Below, in pieces: positions 35,078-44,582 of a DNA stretch of 64,000 nucleotides. Each line of letters starts with the position of its first letter. The stretch's first letter is position 1. The notes beneath the pieces were generated by a model that was not told the origin of the DNA, made no database searches, and worked only from the letters and a program-made list of their open reading frames with translations. The stretch spans positions 474,304-538,303 of the forward strand of contig NZ_CM001373.1 in NCBI RefSeq assembly GCF_000236165.1, read 5' to 3'. The stretch comes from Fluoribacter dumoffii NY 23 (GTDB lineage: Bacteria > Pseudomonadota > Gammaproteobacteria > Legionellales > Legionellaceae). The translations under genes and the position numbers were made by a program.

Positions 35078-35536
35078 ATGAAAAATCGTTGGGCTTTTAA
35101 CCGAGTAAATCAATTTATCGCTATTCTTTTTTTATTGAGTAGTTCAATAGCTGGCGCCTATGCAGCTTGTTGTTCGGGACATGGGGGTGTTGCCTCTTGT
35201 AACAAAACCACAGGCTATCAAATGTGTAAGGATGGCACGGCTTCGCCTACGTGTAAATGCAAAAAAGAAAAGAGTACAACAACTACTATCAAAAAAACAA
35301 CGACAACTACCACTCCCACAACAAGTACTACTACAACCAAATCTAAAAGCAGTGGGTGGGGAGTAAAATCAACTACCACTAAACCCAAAACAACTACAAC
35401 TACAAAAAGCGTTACGACTCATGATACAAATAAAGGATGCTGTTCAAAGCATGGCGGGGTAGGTCAATGCAATGCCTCTACTGGTTTTCTGACATGTAAA
35501 GACGGCACTCAATCACCAAGCTGTACTTGTCATTAA
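35078..35536 (+). CDS. Exported protein with two CCS-HGGV cysteine-rich domains
   Basis: A 152-residue protein with a signal peptide (1-29, ending AGAYA). It has two near-identical domains at residues 31-61 and 121-151, each with six cysteines in the order CC, C, C, C, C and the landmarks CCSxHGGV, CNxxTG and CKDGT.SP. Between them is a linker of about 55 residues that is nearly all Thr, Lys and Ser. The domains look like small disulfide-bonded modules, and the linker like a flexible spacer of a secreted or surface protein. ATG 35078 has GGAG 6 bases upstream; the longer frame from 34976 lacks a site. Function is unknown. A relative is at 62127. Confidence 0.8.
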   Translation: MKNRWAFNRVNQFIAILFLLSSSIAGAYAACCSGHGGVASCNKTTGYQMCKDGTASPTCKCKKEKSTTTTIKKTTTTTTPTTSTTTTKSKSSGWGVKSTTTKPKTTTTTKSVTTHDTNKGCCSKHGGVGQCNASTGFLTCKDGTQSPSCTCH

Positions 35537-35561
35537 TCATTTGTTTAGTAATTAACTCAGA

Positions 35562-35605
35562 TAGCGGAACCAGAAAATTGAATCGGAAAAACGCCGGTTC
35601 CGCTA
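35562..35605. terminator. Stem-loop between convergent genes
   Basis: TAGCGGAACC (35562-35571) pairs perfectly with GGTTCCGCTA (35596-35605), with a 24-base loop. It lies between the cysteine-rich gene and the end of nadA. A shared 3' structure is likely, but no T run is present, so intrinsic termination is unproven. Confidence 0.45.
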
Positions 35606-35625
35606 CCCCCATCACGACATTGGGT

Positions 35626-36969
35626 TTATATACGGTCTTCAGTGATATCGATCATCATTTGTAGGGATTTTTTAGCATTATCTATTACCCATTGCTGATC
35701 ATTTTCCGGTAGTCTATGTCTGCTCCCGGTAAATTCATTGACCATATCTCCGGCGTTAACCTCATTATAAGACATGTTTTTTCCTTGGCGTAATAAATCG
35801 ACCAGCGCGACAAGGTGAGGGGGATCATTGCGGGACATGGTCGCGCAACCACAGCCTATCCCTTTTTCATTTTCTTTTTTTGGTGCTTCAGCCAAATTGA
35901 CTACTTCTATATTTAAACCCCTACAATGCTGTTTCAGATTTTCTACCATATGATTTTCAGTTCCCACAGCATAACGTTTCGTTTTCGCCCGGTCATGAAC
36001 CACATAATCCCAGATGAAGGCCGTAGAACCTGAGTGTTGTGCTACTTTGATTACTGAGTTGCGGCATTCAGGATGGACAATAGTGGTGTATCCCTGGGTA
36101 TGCCAATACTCACACATTTCTGGTTGATAATGGGTATGGACAGCACACTGGCTGGAAAACAGAATAAGTTGGGAATCATCAAATTGCTTCAGAGTTTTCG
36201 AGTCTTGACTGGCAAGTGAATATTGTGCTCCTGCGGTTCCCCCAGGCCAATAAGCAAGGTTTTTTATGCCTAACCAATAAGCTACGTTCTCTCCCATGTG
36301 TTGATCCGGGATGAAGAGAATTTTTTTATTTTGTTTTAGTGCCCATTGAAATATTTTTTTAACATTTGAACTGGTACACACAGCCCCGCCTTGGGCACCA
36401 GTAAGTGCCTTGACTCGGCCGGAAGTATTCATATAACAAACAGGCAAAATATTTTCAGAGCCATAACGCTCATTTAAATCAAGAAAAGCAGGTTCAACCA
36501 TGAAATCTTTTGCGAGCATCTCCATGGTGCAACCAGACTTGGGATTGGTAATGTAAACTTGTTGATTCTTATTAGCCAGGATACTGATTGATTCAGCCAT
36601 AAAATGCACAGCAGACTCAATGATAACGGATTTTTCCGGATGCTCGGCTGCCATCAATGCCAACTGATAGGAGTCACCAATGAGTCCCCCAAATTGTTCA
36701 ACCAAGCGGACAATGTCACCTCCCATGTAATAATGGGCCAAAAGGAGTAAACGATCTCCAAAATGAGCCTGTGCTTTTTTGAGATAAGGTGTCATCCACG
36801 CCAAAACGGTTGTGAGTTTGCGGTCAGGCAATGCCTGGTATTCCTGGGCATAAGGGATAAAATCTTCTTGATACCAGTCGATAGGATAATCGCTTTGGCA
36901 AATGCTCATATCATTTCGGATATGCATTAATGTAGTTTCAGGGGTGTAAAGGGTAGAGTTTTTAAACAT
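35626..36969 (-). CDS. nadA: Quinolinate synthase, long form
   Basis: A 447-residue enzyme that condenses iminoaspartate with dihydroxyacetone phosphate to quinolinate, using a 4Fe-4S cluster. The three cluster cysteines can be placed at 147 (SGCTME), 275 (SSQCAVH) and 373 or 375 (GCGCAT), and LLAHYYMGG near 76-84 and IPDQHMGENV near 220-229 are family stretches. It is about 100 residues longer than E. coli NadA (347), through an N-terminal extension, an insert near 240-270 and a C-terminal tail. It follows nadB on the same strand with a 104-base gap. Confidence 0.9.
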   Translation of the reverse strand: MFKNSTLYTPETTLMHIRNDMSICQSDYPIDWYQEDFIPYAQEYQALPDRKLTTVLAWMTPYLKKAQAHFGDRLLLLAHYYMGGDIVRLVEQFGGLIGDSYQLALMAAEHPEKSVIIESAVHFMAESISILANKNQQVYITNPKSGCTMEMLAKDFMVEPAFLDLNERYGSENILPVCYMNTSGRVKALTGAQGGAVCTSSNVKKIFQWALKQNKKILFIPDQHMGENVAYWLGIKNLAYWPGGTAGAQYSLASQDSKTLKQFDDSQLILFSSQCAVHTHYQPEMCEYWHTQGYTTIVHPECRNSVIKVAQHSGSTAFIWDYVVHDRAKTKRYAVGTENHMVENLKQHCRGLNIEVVNLAEAPKKENEKGIGCGCATMSRNDPPHLVALVDLLRQGKNMSYNEVNAGDMVNEFTGSRHRLPENDQQWVIDNAKKSLQMMIDITEDRI

Positions 36970-37073
36970 TGGTTTTGCCTCAAATCATTTTACAGTTAGC
37001 TGGTAAAGTAGAAAATCCATCAATGAACTACGATGCAGGCTCCGCCTTACTTTTCCCAGACTACTAGTTCTTA

Positions 37074-38723
37074 TTATTCAGGTGAGCTGTCCATGAGTCC
37101 CAGCTTGGCAATACTTTCTTGAGCCCTGGTTTTTTTATTAGGGTAATCTTCACGATAATGACCGCCACGCGATTCTCGTCTTTCCAGAGCAGCTCTTACA
37201 ATTAATTCAGCGTTGAGAATGATATTCCTCAGCTCAATAAAATCGCGAGTAATGCTATGCCTCCAGTAATACTCTTCAATAATTTTTTTTCTTTTTATTA
37301 TTAATTGTAGTAGATCTTCGAGTCCTGCTTCAGTCCGGACTATACCAGCATAAGAAGTCATTTCTCCTCTTAAACCCCGCCATTGGGCATTAATTTGGCT
37401 GGCACGTCGGGTATTGACTTCACTTGGGGCACTCCAGTTCGGGATATGATCGGTGTACTTCCACGGGGCAGAAATATCTTTCAAAGTACAGCGAGCGGCA
37501 TTGGAGCCCATGACTAATGCTTCGAGTAAGGAATTACTTGCAAGGCGATTGGCTCCATGCAGGCCGGTAAAGGCAACTTCCCCAATGGCATAGAGACGTT
37601 TTAAGTCGGTGCGGCCGTCAATATCCGTAAGGATTCCGCCACACTGGTAATGAGCTGCTGGAACGACAGGAATCATGTCTTGACTCATATCAATACCAAT
37701 GGATAACAGGGTCGTATAAATTTGAGGGAAACGTTTTTTCAGGAATTCTTTCGATTGATGAGTAATATCTAGATAAACATATCCTGCTTGACTGCGTTCA
37801 ATCTCACTAAAAATAGCACGTGCAACCACATCCCGGGTGGCTAACTCCATTTGCTCAGGGGCGTAATGTGTCATGAACCGTTCCCCTGTTTCTGCATTTT
37901 TAAGTAAAGCTCCCTCACCACGCACCGCCTCTGAAATGAGGAAATTATTCAAAGAATGATGATGCAGGAGGGTAGGGTGAAATTGGTAGAACTCCATATT
38001 ACCAATCCGTGCCCCCGCACGATAAGCCATCGCCACGCCATCTCCGGTGGCAACCATGGGATTGGTCGTGTAGCGATATGTTTTACCCGCGCCGCCTGTA
38101 GCCAGAACAACACAGTTGGCCAAAAAAGTATGAATGCGATTGGCAGCGCAATCTAAAATATATGCGCCTAATACTTCGCCTTGAATATCAGTGCGGTGGG
38201 GATGGTAATAAGAAATCAGATTCACAGCGACATGATGCTCAAAAAAATGAATTTGTTTCTGTTGTTGTGCGAGCTGATTCATTATCTGGGTGATGGAGAG
38301 CCCCGTCTGGTCGCCGCAATTAAAAATGCGGCGGTGAGAATGTCCGCCTTCTTGTGCTAAATGAAAGTTCCCTTTACTGTCCTTTTTGAAATGAACATTA
38401 TACTGGCGCAGTTGATTTATTATTTCGGGTCCCTGGCGAATAATGAACTCAACAGCAGGCAAATAGCATAATCCATCACCAGCAATCAGGGTATCGGAAA
38501 TATGGGATTCCAATGAGTCTTCTGCTGAAAAAACAGCAGCAATCCCACCCTGGGCATATCGGCTGTTGCATTCAATCGCCTCTGCCTTGCTGACCAATGC
38601 AATTTTCAAACGGGGTTGCAGACTAATGAGCTGCAAACAATATTGCAATCCTGCCAGTCCTGTACCGATAACAAGGACATCAAACTCAAAGGTTTGTCCT
38701 TGTTGCGATAATTGATCACTCAT
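37074..38723 (-). CDS. nadB: L-aspartate oxidase
   Basis: A 549-residue flavoprotein that oxidises L-aspartate to iminoaspartate for NadA. The FAD-binding VIGTGLAGLQ is near residues 17-26. SRYAQGGIAAV, HRRIFNCGDQTG, the succinate dehydrogenase-like AEGAL equivalent VRGEGALLKN, and GLHGANRLASNSLLE are all recognisable. Its start overlaps the purB stop (ATGA), so expression is coupled. NadA and NadB channel the unstable iminoaspartate, which explains their shared operon. Confidence 0.96.
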   Translation of the reverse strand: MSDQLSQQGQTFEFDVLVIGTGLAGLQYCLQLISLQPRLKIALVSKAEAIECNSRYAQGGIAAVFSAEDSLESHISDTLIAGDGLCYLPAVEFIIRQGPEIINQLRQYNVHFKKDSKGNFHLAQEGGHSHRRIFNCGDQTGLSITQIMNQLAQQQKQIHFFEHHVAVNLISYYHPHRTDIQGEVLGAYILDCAANRIHTFLANCVVLATGGAGKTYRYTTNPMVATGDGVAMAYRAGARIGNMEFYQFHPTLLHHHSLNNFLISEAVRGEGALLKNAETGERFMTHYAPEQMELATRDVVARAIFSEIERSQAGYVYLDITHQSKEFLKKRFPQIYTTLLSIGIDMSQDMIPVVPAAHYQCGGILTDIDGRTDLKRLYAIGEVAFTGLHGANRLASNSLLEALVMGSNAARCTLKDISAPWKYTDHIPNWSAPSEVNTRRASQINAQWRGLRGEMTSYAGIVRTEAGLEDLLQLIIKRKKIIEEYYWRHSITRDFIELRNIILNAELIVRAALERRESRGGHYREDYPNKKTRAQESIAKLGLMDSSPE

Positions 38724-40090
38724 AGAAAGGCCTTTACCAACTGAGTGGCCAGACCGGTATAGTTCTCAGGGGTGAGCTTTAGCAGTTGCTCTTTGGCTTC
38801 GTCGGGAATAGACAGTTCCTCAATGAAGTTCTTGAGACTTTTCTCATCAATTCCATGTCCCCGCGTTAGCGATTTTAATTGTTCGTAGGCATTGGGAACA
38901 TTATATCGGCGCATCATTGTCTGTACAGCTTCGGCCAGTACTTCCCAGTTTGATTTTAAATCTTCTTGCAAGGCACGTTTATTAATTTGTAGTTTATCAT
39001 TACCTTTAGCCAGGGAGAGGTAAGCGATTAAGCTGTAAGAAAATCCCATACCTATATTACGTAAAACAGTAGAGTCAGATAAATCGCGTTGCAGCCTTGA
39101 TTGAGTGAGTTTATTGGCAAAATGAATGAACAGGGCATTAGCCATCCCCAGATTTCCTTCTGCATTTTCAAAATCAATTGGATTTACTTTGTGGGGCATA
39201 GTTGAAGAGCCAACTTCTTCGGCGACTGTTTTCTGTTTAAAATAACCAAGGGAAATATAGCTCCAAATGTCTTGGGTGTAATCCAGTAAAATGTTATTGA
39301 TGCGCACCATGATTTGCGAAACTTCTGCCAAACCATCGTGGGGTTCAATTTGAGTAGTATAGGCATTAAAGGATAAACCCAGGGAGGTCACGAAATTAGA
39401 GCAGTGTTTACGCCAGTCTACCTCTGGATAGGCCACAACATGAGCATTGTAGTTCCCTACTGCGCCATTGAATTTCCCAGGGATCAATACTTCACATAAT
39501 TGTTGTTGCGGTCTTTTGAGACGGGCAACAAAGTTGACTAATTCTTTTCCCATCGTTGTGGGGGTGGCCGGTTGGCCATGGGTTCTGGATAACATGGAAA
39601 CATCGGCGTGCTGTTTGCCAAGCAGGGTGATACCGCCCATGATTTCTGCGAGGGTAGGTTGAATTACCTGGGCAATTGCCTGCTTTACCATCAAAGCATA
39701 AGCCAGATTGTTGATGTCTTCTGAAGTACATGCAAAGTGAATAAATGCAGTAATGGCTTTCAGACTGCTGTTTTGCTGGAATTTATCCTTCAAATAGTAT
39801 TCTATTGCTTTAACATCGTGATTGGTTTGTTTTTCAAATTCTTTAATTTTAATTGCTTCAGCTTCATCAAAATTGGCAATAAGTTCACTGAGGAAATCTT
39901 TCGCTTTTTGATCGAGCGGAGGGACCTCGGAAATCGCAGTATTGGCAGCCAAAGACTCAAGCCAGCGAATTTCTACCATCAGTCGGTAATAAATTAAGGC
40001 AAATTCACTAAAATATGGACTCAAAGCCCGTGTTTTGTTGAAGTAACGTCCGTCGATTGGAGAAATCGCATTCAAAGCTGTAAGAGTCAT
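38720..40090 (-). CDS. purB: Adenylosuccinate lyase
   Basis: A 456-residue fumarase/aspartase superfamily enzyme acting twice in purine synthesis, on SAICAR and on adenylosuccinate, releasing fumarate each time. It carries the signature SSTMPHKVNPIDFENAEGN near residues 296-314 and SRTHGQPATPTTMGKE with the catalytic His near 171. Its length equals E. coli PurB (456). It opens the purB-nadB-nadA operon, which joins purine and NAD synthesis; both pathways yield adenine nucleotides. Confidence 0.97.
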   Translation of the reverse strand: MTLTALNAISPIDGRYFNKTRALSPYFSEFALIYYRLMVEIRWLESLAANTAISEVPPLDQKAKDFLSELIANFDEAEAIKIKEFEKQTNHDVKAIEYYLKDKFQQNSSLKAITAFIHFACTSEDINNLAYALMVKQAIAQVIQPTLAEIMGGITLLGKQHADVSMLSRTHGQPATPTTMGKELVNFVARLKRPQQQLCEVLIPGKFNGAVGNYNAHVVAYPEVDWRKHCSNFVTSLGLSFNAYTTQIEPHDGLAEVSQIMVRINNILLDYTQDIWSYISLGYFKQKTVAEEVGSSTMPHKVNPIDFENAEGNLGMANALFIHFANKLTQSRLQRDLSDSTVLRNIGMGFSYSLIAYLSLAKGNDKLQINKRALQEDLKSNWEVLAEAVQTMMRRYNVPNAYEQLKSLTRGHGIDEKSLKNFIEELSIPDEAKEQLLKLTPENYTGLATQLVKAFL

Positions 40091-40174
40091 AAGTAGCTAG
40101 CCCTAATGATAAAGCACATATAATATTAGATGCGCGGCAAGATGTGAATTAAAGTAGGTAATTTTATCTGAAAA

Positions 40175-40205
40175 TTGATATTTTTTTAATACGCTTGTGT
40201 ATAAT
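40175..40205 (+). promoter_or_regulatory. Putative promoter of the SulP gene
   Basis: TTGATA (40175-40180) and a perfect TATAAT (40200-40205) are 19 bases apart. Spacing is longer than ideal. The start would be about 27 bases before ATG 40239. Confidence 0.45.
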
Positions 40206-40238
40206 GATCACATTTTTGAATGAAGATACTGTATTTTT

Positions 40239-41876
40239 ATGAAAACCATCATTGAATCCTATCAAGAAGGTCTGTTCCAAAAAAAATATTGGTTACAAAA
40301 TATTATTTCAGGAATCATTGTAGGAGTTGTCGCTTTGCCTTTGGCAATGGCATTTGCTATTGCTTCTGGAGTCAGGCCAGAACAAGGGATTTATACCGCA
40401 ATTATCGCGGGGATCATCGTTTCAGTTATGGGCGGAAGCCGATTGCAAATTGCAGGTCCTACGGGAGCTTTTATTGTAGTGCTTTCCGGTATCACCGCAA
40501 AATACGGGGTATCCGGTTTGCAAATTTCCACCCTGATTGCCGGATTCATCCTCTTATTTTTTGGTCTTGCCCGTTTGGGAGGTATCATAAAATTTATTCC
40601 TGCCCCGGTGATTATCGGTTTTACTGCAGGAATTGGTGTAGTTATTTGGGTTGGGCAATGGCACTACTTTTTTGGCCTCCCTTCAGGAGGAACAGGGCAT
40701 TTTCATGAGAAATTAGCATATTTAATCCAATCTTTTCCCCAACTTAATTTGCCTACAACACTCTTGGGATTTTTTTCATTATTCCTGGTTATTTTTTCCA
40801 ACAGGGTTCCGGGATTAAAACGTGTACCAGGTCCACTCGTAGCTTTGTTAACTGTAACAATTATACAATCCGTTTATCATTTTTCCGGGGTGGCTACCAT
40901 TGGCTCACTATTTGGCGGAATACCACAGGGGTTGCCGGAATTTAAAATTCCCAGCATGACCGTAGATCGAATTATAGAATTGATAGGACCTGCGTTTACT
41001 ATTGCTATGCTTGGAGCTATAGAGTCTCTTTTATCTGCAGTAGTCGCCGACGGTATGGCCGGAACAAAACATAATTCCAATCGGGAGCTCATTGGGCAGG
41101 GGATAGCTAACATTTTTGCCCCCTTGTTTGGAGGGTTTGCGGCAACCGGAGCTATTGCACGTACTGCAACAAACATCCGTAATGGAGGAAACAGCCCTTT
41201 AGCAGGGATTATTCATGCGCTCACTTTAGTTTTAATTATTCTTTTTCTGGCTCCATTGGCAGTAAATATACCACTTACGGTTTTGGCTGCAATCTTGTTT
41301 GTCGTAGCCTGGAATATGAGCGAGGTAAAACATTTTATTAAGTTAATACGTTCTGCTCCAAAGGCCGATGTAGTAATTTTGTTAGTCACTTTTTTCCTCA
41401 CTGTGTTTGTTGATTTGGTGGTTGCAGTAAACATAGGTGTGATCATTGCGGTGTTGCATTTTATTCGACGTATGGCATCCAGTGTTGAAGTACAACAAAT
41501 GACCCAGGAGGAACTCGCTCATGAACTGGCACGACACAATATGGAAACTTTGCCTGAAGGTGTTTTGGTTTATGCGGTAGAAGGTCCTTTTTTCTTTGCT
41601 GCCACCGAAGCATTTCAACACGCATTGGCAGTTACCCATACAGACCCCAAGACATTAATTATAAGAATGCGTTGGGTTCCTTTTATGGATGTTACAGGAT
41701 TACAAACCTTGGAAGAAATCATTGAAGATTTGCAAAAACGAAAAGTGAGGGTGATTTTAAGCGGTGCTAATCCAAAGGTAGAAGAAAAACTCCGTAAAGG
41801 GGGTATTATCAGACTCCTTGGAGACATGAACTTCCATAAAGATTTTTCACAAGCTTTAGTGGCATGCAATGCTTAA
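40239..41876 (+). CDS. SulP-family anion transporter with STAS domain
   Basis: A 545-residue inner membrane transporter. About 12-14 helices (residues 20-420) include VVALPLAMAFAIASG and GGSRLQIAGPTGAF, typical of SulP/SLC26. A cytoplasmic STAS domain follows (about 440-540), with PFMDVTGLQTLEEI. SulP proteins carry sulfate, bicarbonate or dicarboxylates, and the sequence does not say which. It is followed by a long inverted repeat and then ppsA. A bicarbonate role could fit with nearby central carbon genes, but that is speculation. Confidence 0.9.
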   Translation: MKTIIESYQEGLFQKKYWLQNIISGIIVGVVALPLAMAFAIASGVRPEQGIYTAIIAGIIVSVMGGSRLQIAGPTGAFIVVLSGITAKYGVSGLQISTLIAGFILLFFGLARLGGIIKFIPAPVIIGFTAGIGVVIWVGQWHYFFGLPSGGTGHFHEKLAYLIQSFPQLNLPTTLLGFFSLFLVIFSNRVPGLKRVPGPLVALLTVTIIQSVYHFSGVATIGSLFGGIPQGLPEFKIPSMTVDRIIELIGPAFTIAMLGAIESLLSAVVADGMAGTKHNSNRELIGQGIANIFAPLFGGFAATGAIARTATNIRNGGNSPLAGIIHALTLVLIILFLAPLAVNIPLTVLAAILFVVAWNMSEVKHFIKLIRSAPKADVVILLVTFFLTVFVDLVVAVNIGVIIAVLHFIRRMASSVEVQQMTQEELAHELARHNMETLPEGVLVYAVEGPFFFAATEAFQHALAVTHTDPKTLIIRMRWVPFMDVTGLQTLEEIIEDLQKRKVRVILSGANPKVEEKLRKGGIIRLLGDMNFHKDFSQALVACNA

Positions 41877-41894
41877 TGTTCTTTCCCTGCAAGT

Positions 41895-41951
41895 ACTCAT
41901 ACCCTGAATTTAGAAAAAATTTTTTCTTTAATGCGAGGGGTATGAGTACGA
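41895..41951 (+). terminator. Long inverted repeat after the SulP gene
   Basis: GTACTCATACCC (41895-41906) pairs perfectly with GGGTATGAGTAC (41940-41951). Inside the 33-base loop is a second palindrome, AGAAAAAATTTTTTCT (41914-41929). GAAACTTTTCTG follows. It probably ends the transporter transcript, or lies in the ppsA leader, whose ATG is 86 bases on. Confidence 0.5.
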
Positions 41952-42037
41952 AACTTTTCTGTCAAGGAAGTTTCTCATTCCCATAGCCGTACATTTTCAG
42001 TAAAATGACTCTCAATTTTTATGGACTTGGGGCTCTT

Positions 42038-44416
42038 ATGACGGTCAAAACACATATAATTGATTTAGCACATCTTGGCATGCACGACCTGGAGCAGGTT
42101 GGTGGAAAAAATGCTTCTCTTGGAGAGATGATCAGTCATTTATCCTCAGCAGGGGTTGCTGTCCCTGGTGGATTTGCAACGACTGCAGACTCTTTCAGAG
42201 AATTCTTGTCCCAGGATAATCTGGATAAAAAAATCTATGCAAAATTAGCGAATCTGGATCCGGAGAATGTGCATCAATTAGCCTCTGTAGGAAAAGAAAT
42301 CAGAGAGATGATCGTGAGCACGCCATTTACTCCTGAGTTTGAACATTCAGTGCGAGTCGCTTACAAACAGCTGGCGAAATCCATAGGTCATGACGACTTT
42401 AGCGTCGCAGTTCGTTCATCAGCCACCGCAGAGGATTTGCCTGATGCTTCTTTCGCAGGCCAACAAGAAACGTTTCTTAATGTAAAGGGAATCGATCAAG
42501 TTCTAATTTCCATAAAACATGTTTTTGCATCCTTATTCAACGACAGGGCAATTACTTATCGAACACATCATCAGTTTGAACACCATGAAGTAGCTTTGTC
42601 AGCAGGTATCCAACAGATGATCCGTAGCGATTTGGCAGTCAGCGGGGTGATGTTTACTATGGATACAGAGTCTGGGTTTGATCAGGTGGTATTCATAACT
42701 TCCTCCTATGGATTAGGCGAGATGGTGGTCCAGGGTGCGGTTAACCCTGATGAGTATTATGTGCATAAACCTGGAATTCAGGCTGGTAGGCCTGCAGTGA
42801 TCCGTAAAAATCTGGGCAGTAAAGCATTAAAAATGGTTTATGGTGATGATCCAAATAGCAAACAACGGGTTAAAACGGTAGAAGTTGATGCGAAAGACCG
42901 CATATTATTTTCACTAACTTCTGCCGAGGTTGAAAGTCTGGCTCGTCAAGCCATGATTATCGAAAAACACTACGGTCGCCCAATGGATATAGAGTGGGCA
43001 AAAGATGGATTAAATGGACAATTGTATATTTTACAGGCTCGTCCTGAAACAGTTAAAAGCCGTGATAATAAACAAATATTGGAACGTTATACATTAAAGA
43101 AGAAAAGTGAAATATTAGCAGAAGGACGAAGTATTGGACAACGTATAGGTCAAGGTAAGGCACGAATCATTAAAGATGTCAGTGAAATGGATCGTGTACA
43201 GCCTGGCGATGTATTGGTTTCGGATATGACAGATCCTGATTGGGAACCAGTAATGAAACGTGCTTCCGCTATTGTGACTAACCGTGGGGGCAGAACCTGC
43301 CATGCTGCTATTATTGCACGGGAACTGGGTATCCCCGCTGTGGTAGGGTGTGGTGATGCTACGAAAACCATACGTGATGGGGATGAGGTGACCGTCAGTT
43401 GTGCCGAGGGTGATAACGGCTATGTTTATGCGGGTTTACTGCCCTTTGAACAAGAGCGTCTTGACGTTGAGACGATGCCAGAGTTACCGATGAAAATCAT
43501 GTTAAATGTGGGTAACCCCGAAAGAGCCTTTACATTCCAGTCTATTCCCAACTCAGGAGTGGGACTTGCTCGCCTGGAGTTTTTAATTTCCAATACAATT
43601 GGGATTCATCCGCGTGCATTACTGGACTTTGATAGCCTCAAGGATAAAGAATTAAAAAACTATATCATAGAAAAGACAGCAGCTTATGCTTCTCCGGTTG
43701 AGTATTACATTGAACGATTAAAAGAGGGTATCGCTACAATTGCTGCTGCATTCTATCCCAAACCCGTAATTGTACGATTATCAGATTTTAAATCTAATGA
43801 GTATGCAAATCTTGTCGGTGGACATTTATATGAGCCTCACGAAGAAAACCCCATGTTAGGTTTTAGAGGTGCATCACGCTACGTTTCGAAATCCTTTGCT
43901 GAGTGTTTTGCGTTGGAATGTAAAGCGGTACGGCGCGTTCGCGAAGAGATGGGATTAACCAATGTAGAAGTGATGATCCCTTTTGTAAGGACTGTCTCCG
44001 AGGCAAGCAATGTGATTGAGGTCTTGAAACAACAAGGTCTGGAACGCGGCAAACACGGGTTACGGGTAATTATGATGTGTGAAGTACCTTCCAATGCTTT
44101 GTTAGCAAAGGAATTCCTGGAATATTTTGATGGTTTTTCAATAGGGTCAAATGATTTAACTCAATTGACCTTGGGTTTAGATAGGGACTCAGCATTAATT
44201 GCAGCTCAGTTTGACGAACGTAATGAAGCGGTCAAGGCTTTATTACATATGGCAATTTCCGCCTGTAAAAAAGCTAATAAATACATAGGTATTTGCGGGC
44301 AAGGACCTTCAGATCATCAGGATTTTGCCCAATGGTTAATGAAAGAAGGAATAGAGAGTGTATCGCTTAATCCTGACTCCGTACTGGAAACATGTTTGTT
44401 TTTGGCAAAGCAATAA
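42038..44416 (+). CDS. ppsA: Phosphoenolpyruvate synthase
   Basis: A 792-residue enzyme converting pyruvate and ATP to phosphoenolpyruvate, AMP and phosphate, for gluconeogenesis from amino acids. The ATP-grasp domain starts with [14 protein letters not shown] near residue 18 and has [19 protein letters not shown] near 125. The swivelling phosphohistidine domain holds [15 protein letters not shown] near residues 415-430, with the active histidine. The C-terminal barrel holds [10 protein letters not shown] and the catalytic [12 protein letters not shown] 42038 has GGGG upstream and a family-like start; ATG 42005 would add eleven residues. Confidence 0.96.
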   Translation: MTVKTHIIDLAHLGMHDLEQVGGKNASLGEMISHLSSAGVAVPGGFATTADSFREFLSQDNLDKKIYAKLANLDPENVHQLASVGKEIREMIVSTPFTPEFEHSVRVAYKQLAKSIGHDDFSVAVRSSATAEDLPDASFAGQQETFLNVKGIDQVLISIKHVFASLFNDRAITYRTHHQFEHHEVALSAGIQQMIRSDLAVSGVMFTMDTESGFDQVVFITSSYGLGEMVVQGAVNPDEYYVHKPGIQAGRPAVIRKNLGSKALKMVYGDDPNSKQRVKTVEVDAKDRILFSLTSAEVESLARQAMIIEKHYGRPMDIEWAKDGLNGQLYILQARPETVKSRDNKQILERYTLKKKSEILAEGRSIGQRIGQGKARIIKDVSEMDRVQPGDVLVSDMTDPDWEPVMKRASAIVTNRGGRTCHAAIIARELGIPAVVGCGDATKTIRDGDEVTVSCAEGDNGYVYAGLLPFEQERLDVETMPELPMKIMLNVGNPERAFTFQSIPNSGVGLARLEFLISNTIGIHPRALLDFDSLKDKELKNYIIEKTAAYASPVEYYIERLKEGIATIAAAFYPKPVIVRLSDFKSNEYANLVGGHLYEPHEENPMLGFRGASRYVSKSFAECFALECKAVRRVREEMGLTNVEVMIPFVRTVSEASNVIEVLKQQGLERGKHGLRVIMMCEVPSNALLAKEFLEYFDGFSIGSNDLTQLTLGLDRDSALIAAQFDERNEAVKALLHMAISACKKANKYIGICGQGPSDHQDFAQWLMKEGIESVSLNPDSVLETCLFLAKQ

Positions 44417-44582
44417 ATTCCACAGTTCTCTACATACCGCGCTATGCGCGGTAACTGGAAGATATTCTGTTCCTTGCGGCCTGAATCAAATTTGTTTAAC
44501 CAGACTGGCTTGAAAGTTCTCTGAAGAAAAATTTCCTGGTGCTCTATGGCCTGATTAAAAACCATAAAGGTATGTGATAATA

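Noticed and set aside
40289..40708. 139-residue plus-strand ORF within the SulP gene
   Set aside because: Alternate frame of a clear transporter; its Cys/Tyr/Arg-rich product is typical of out-of-frame translation.
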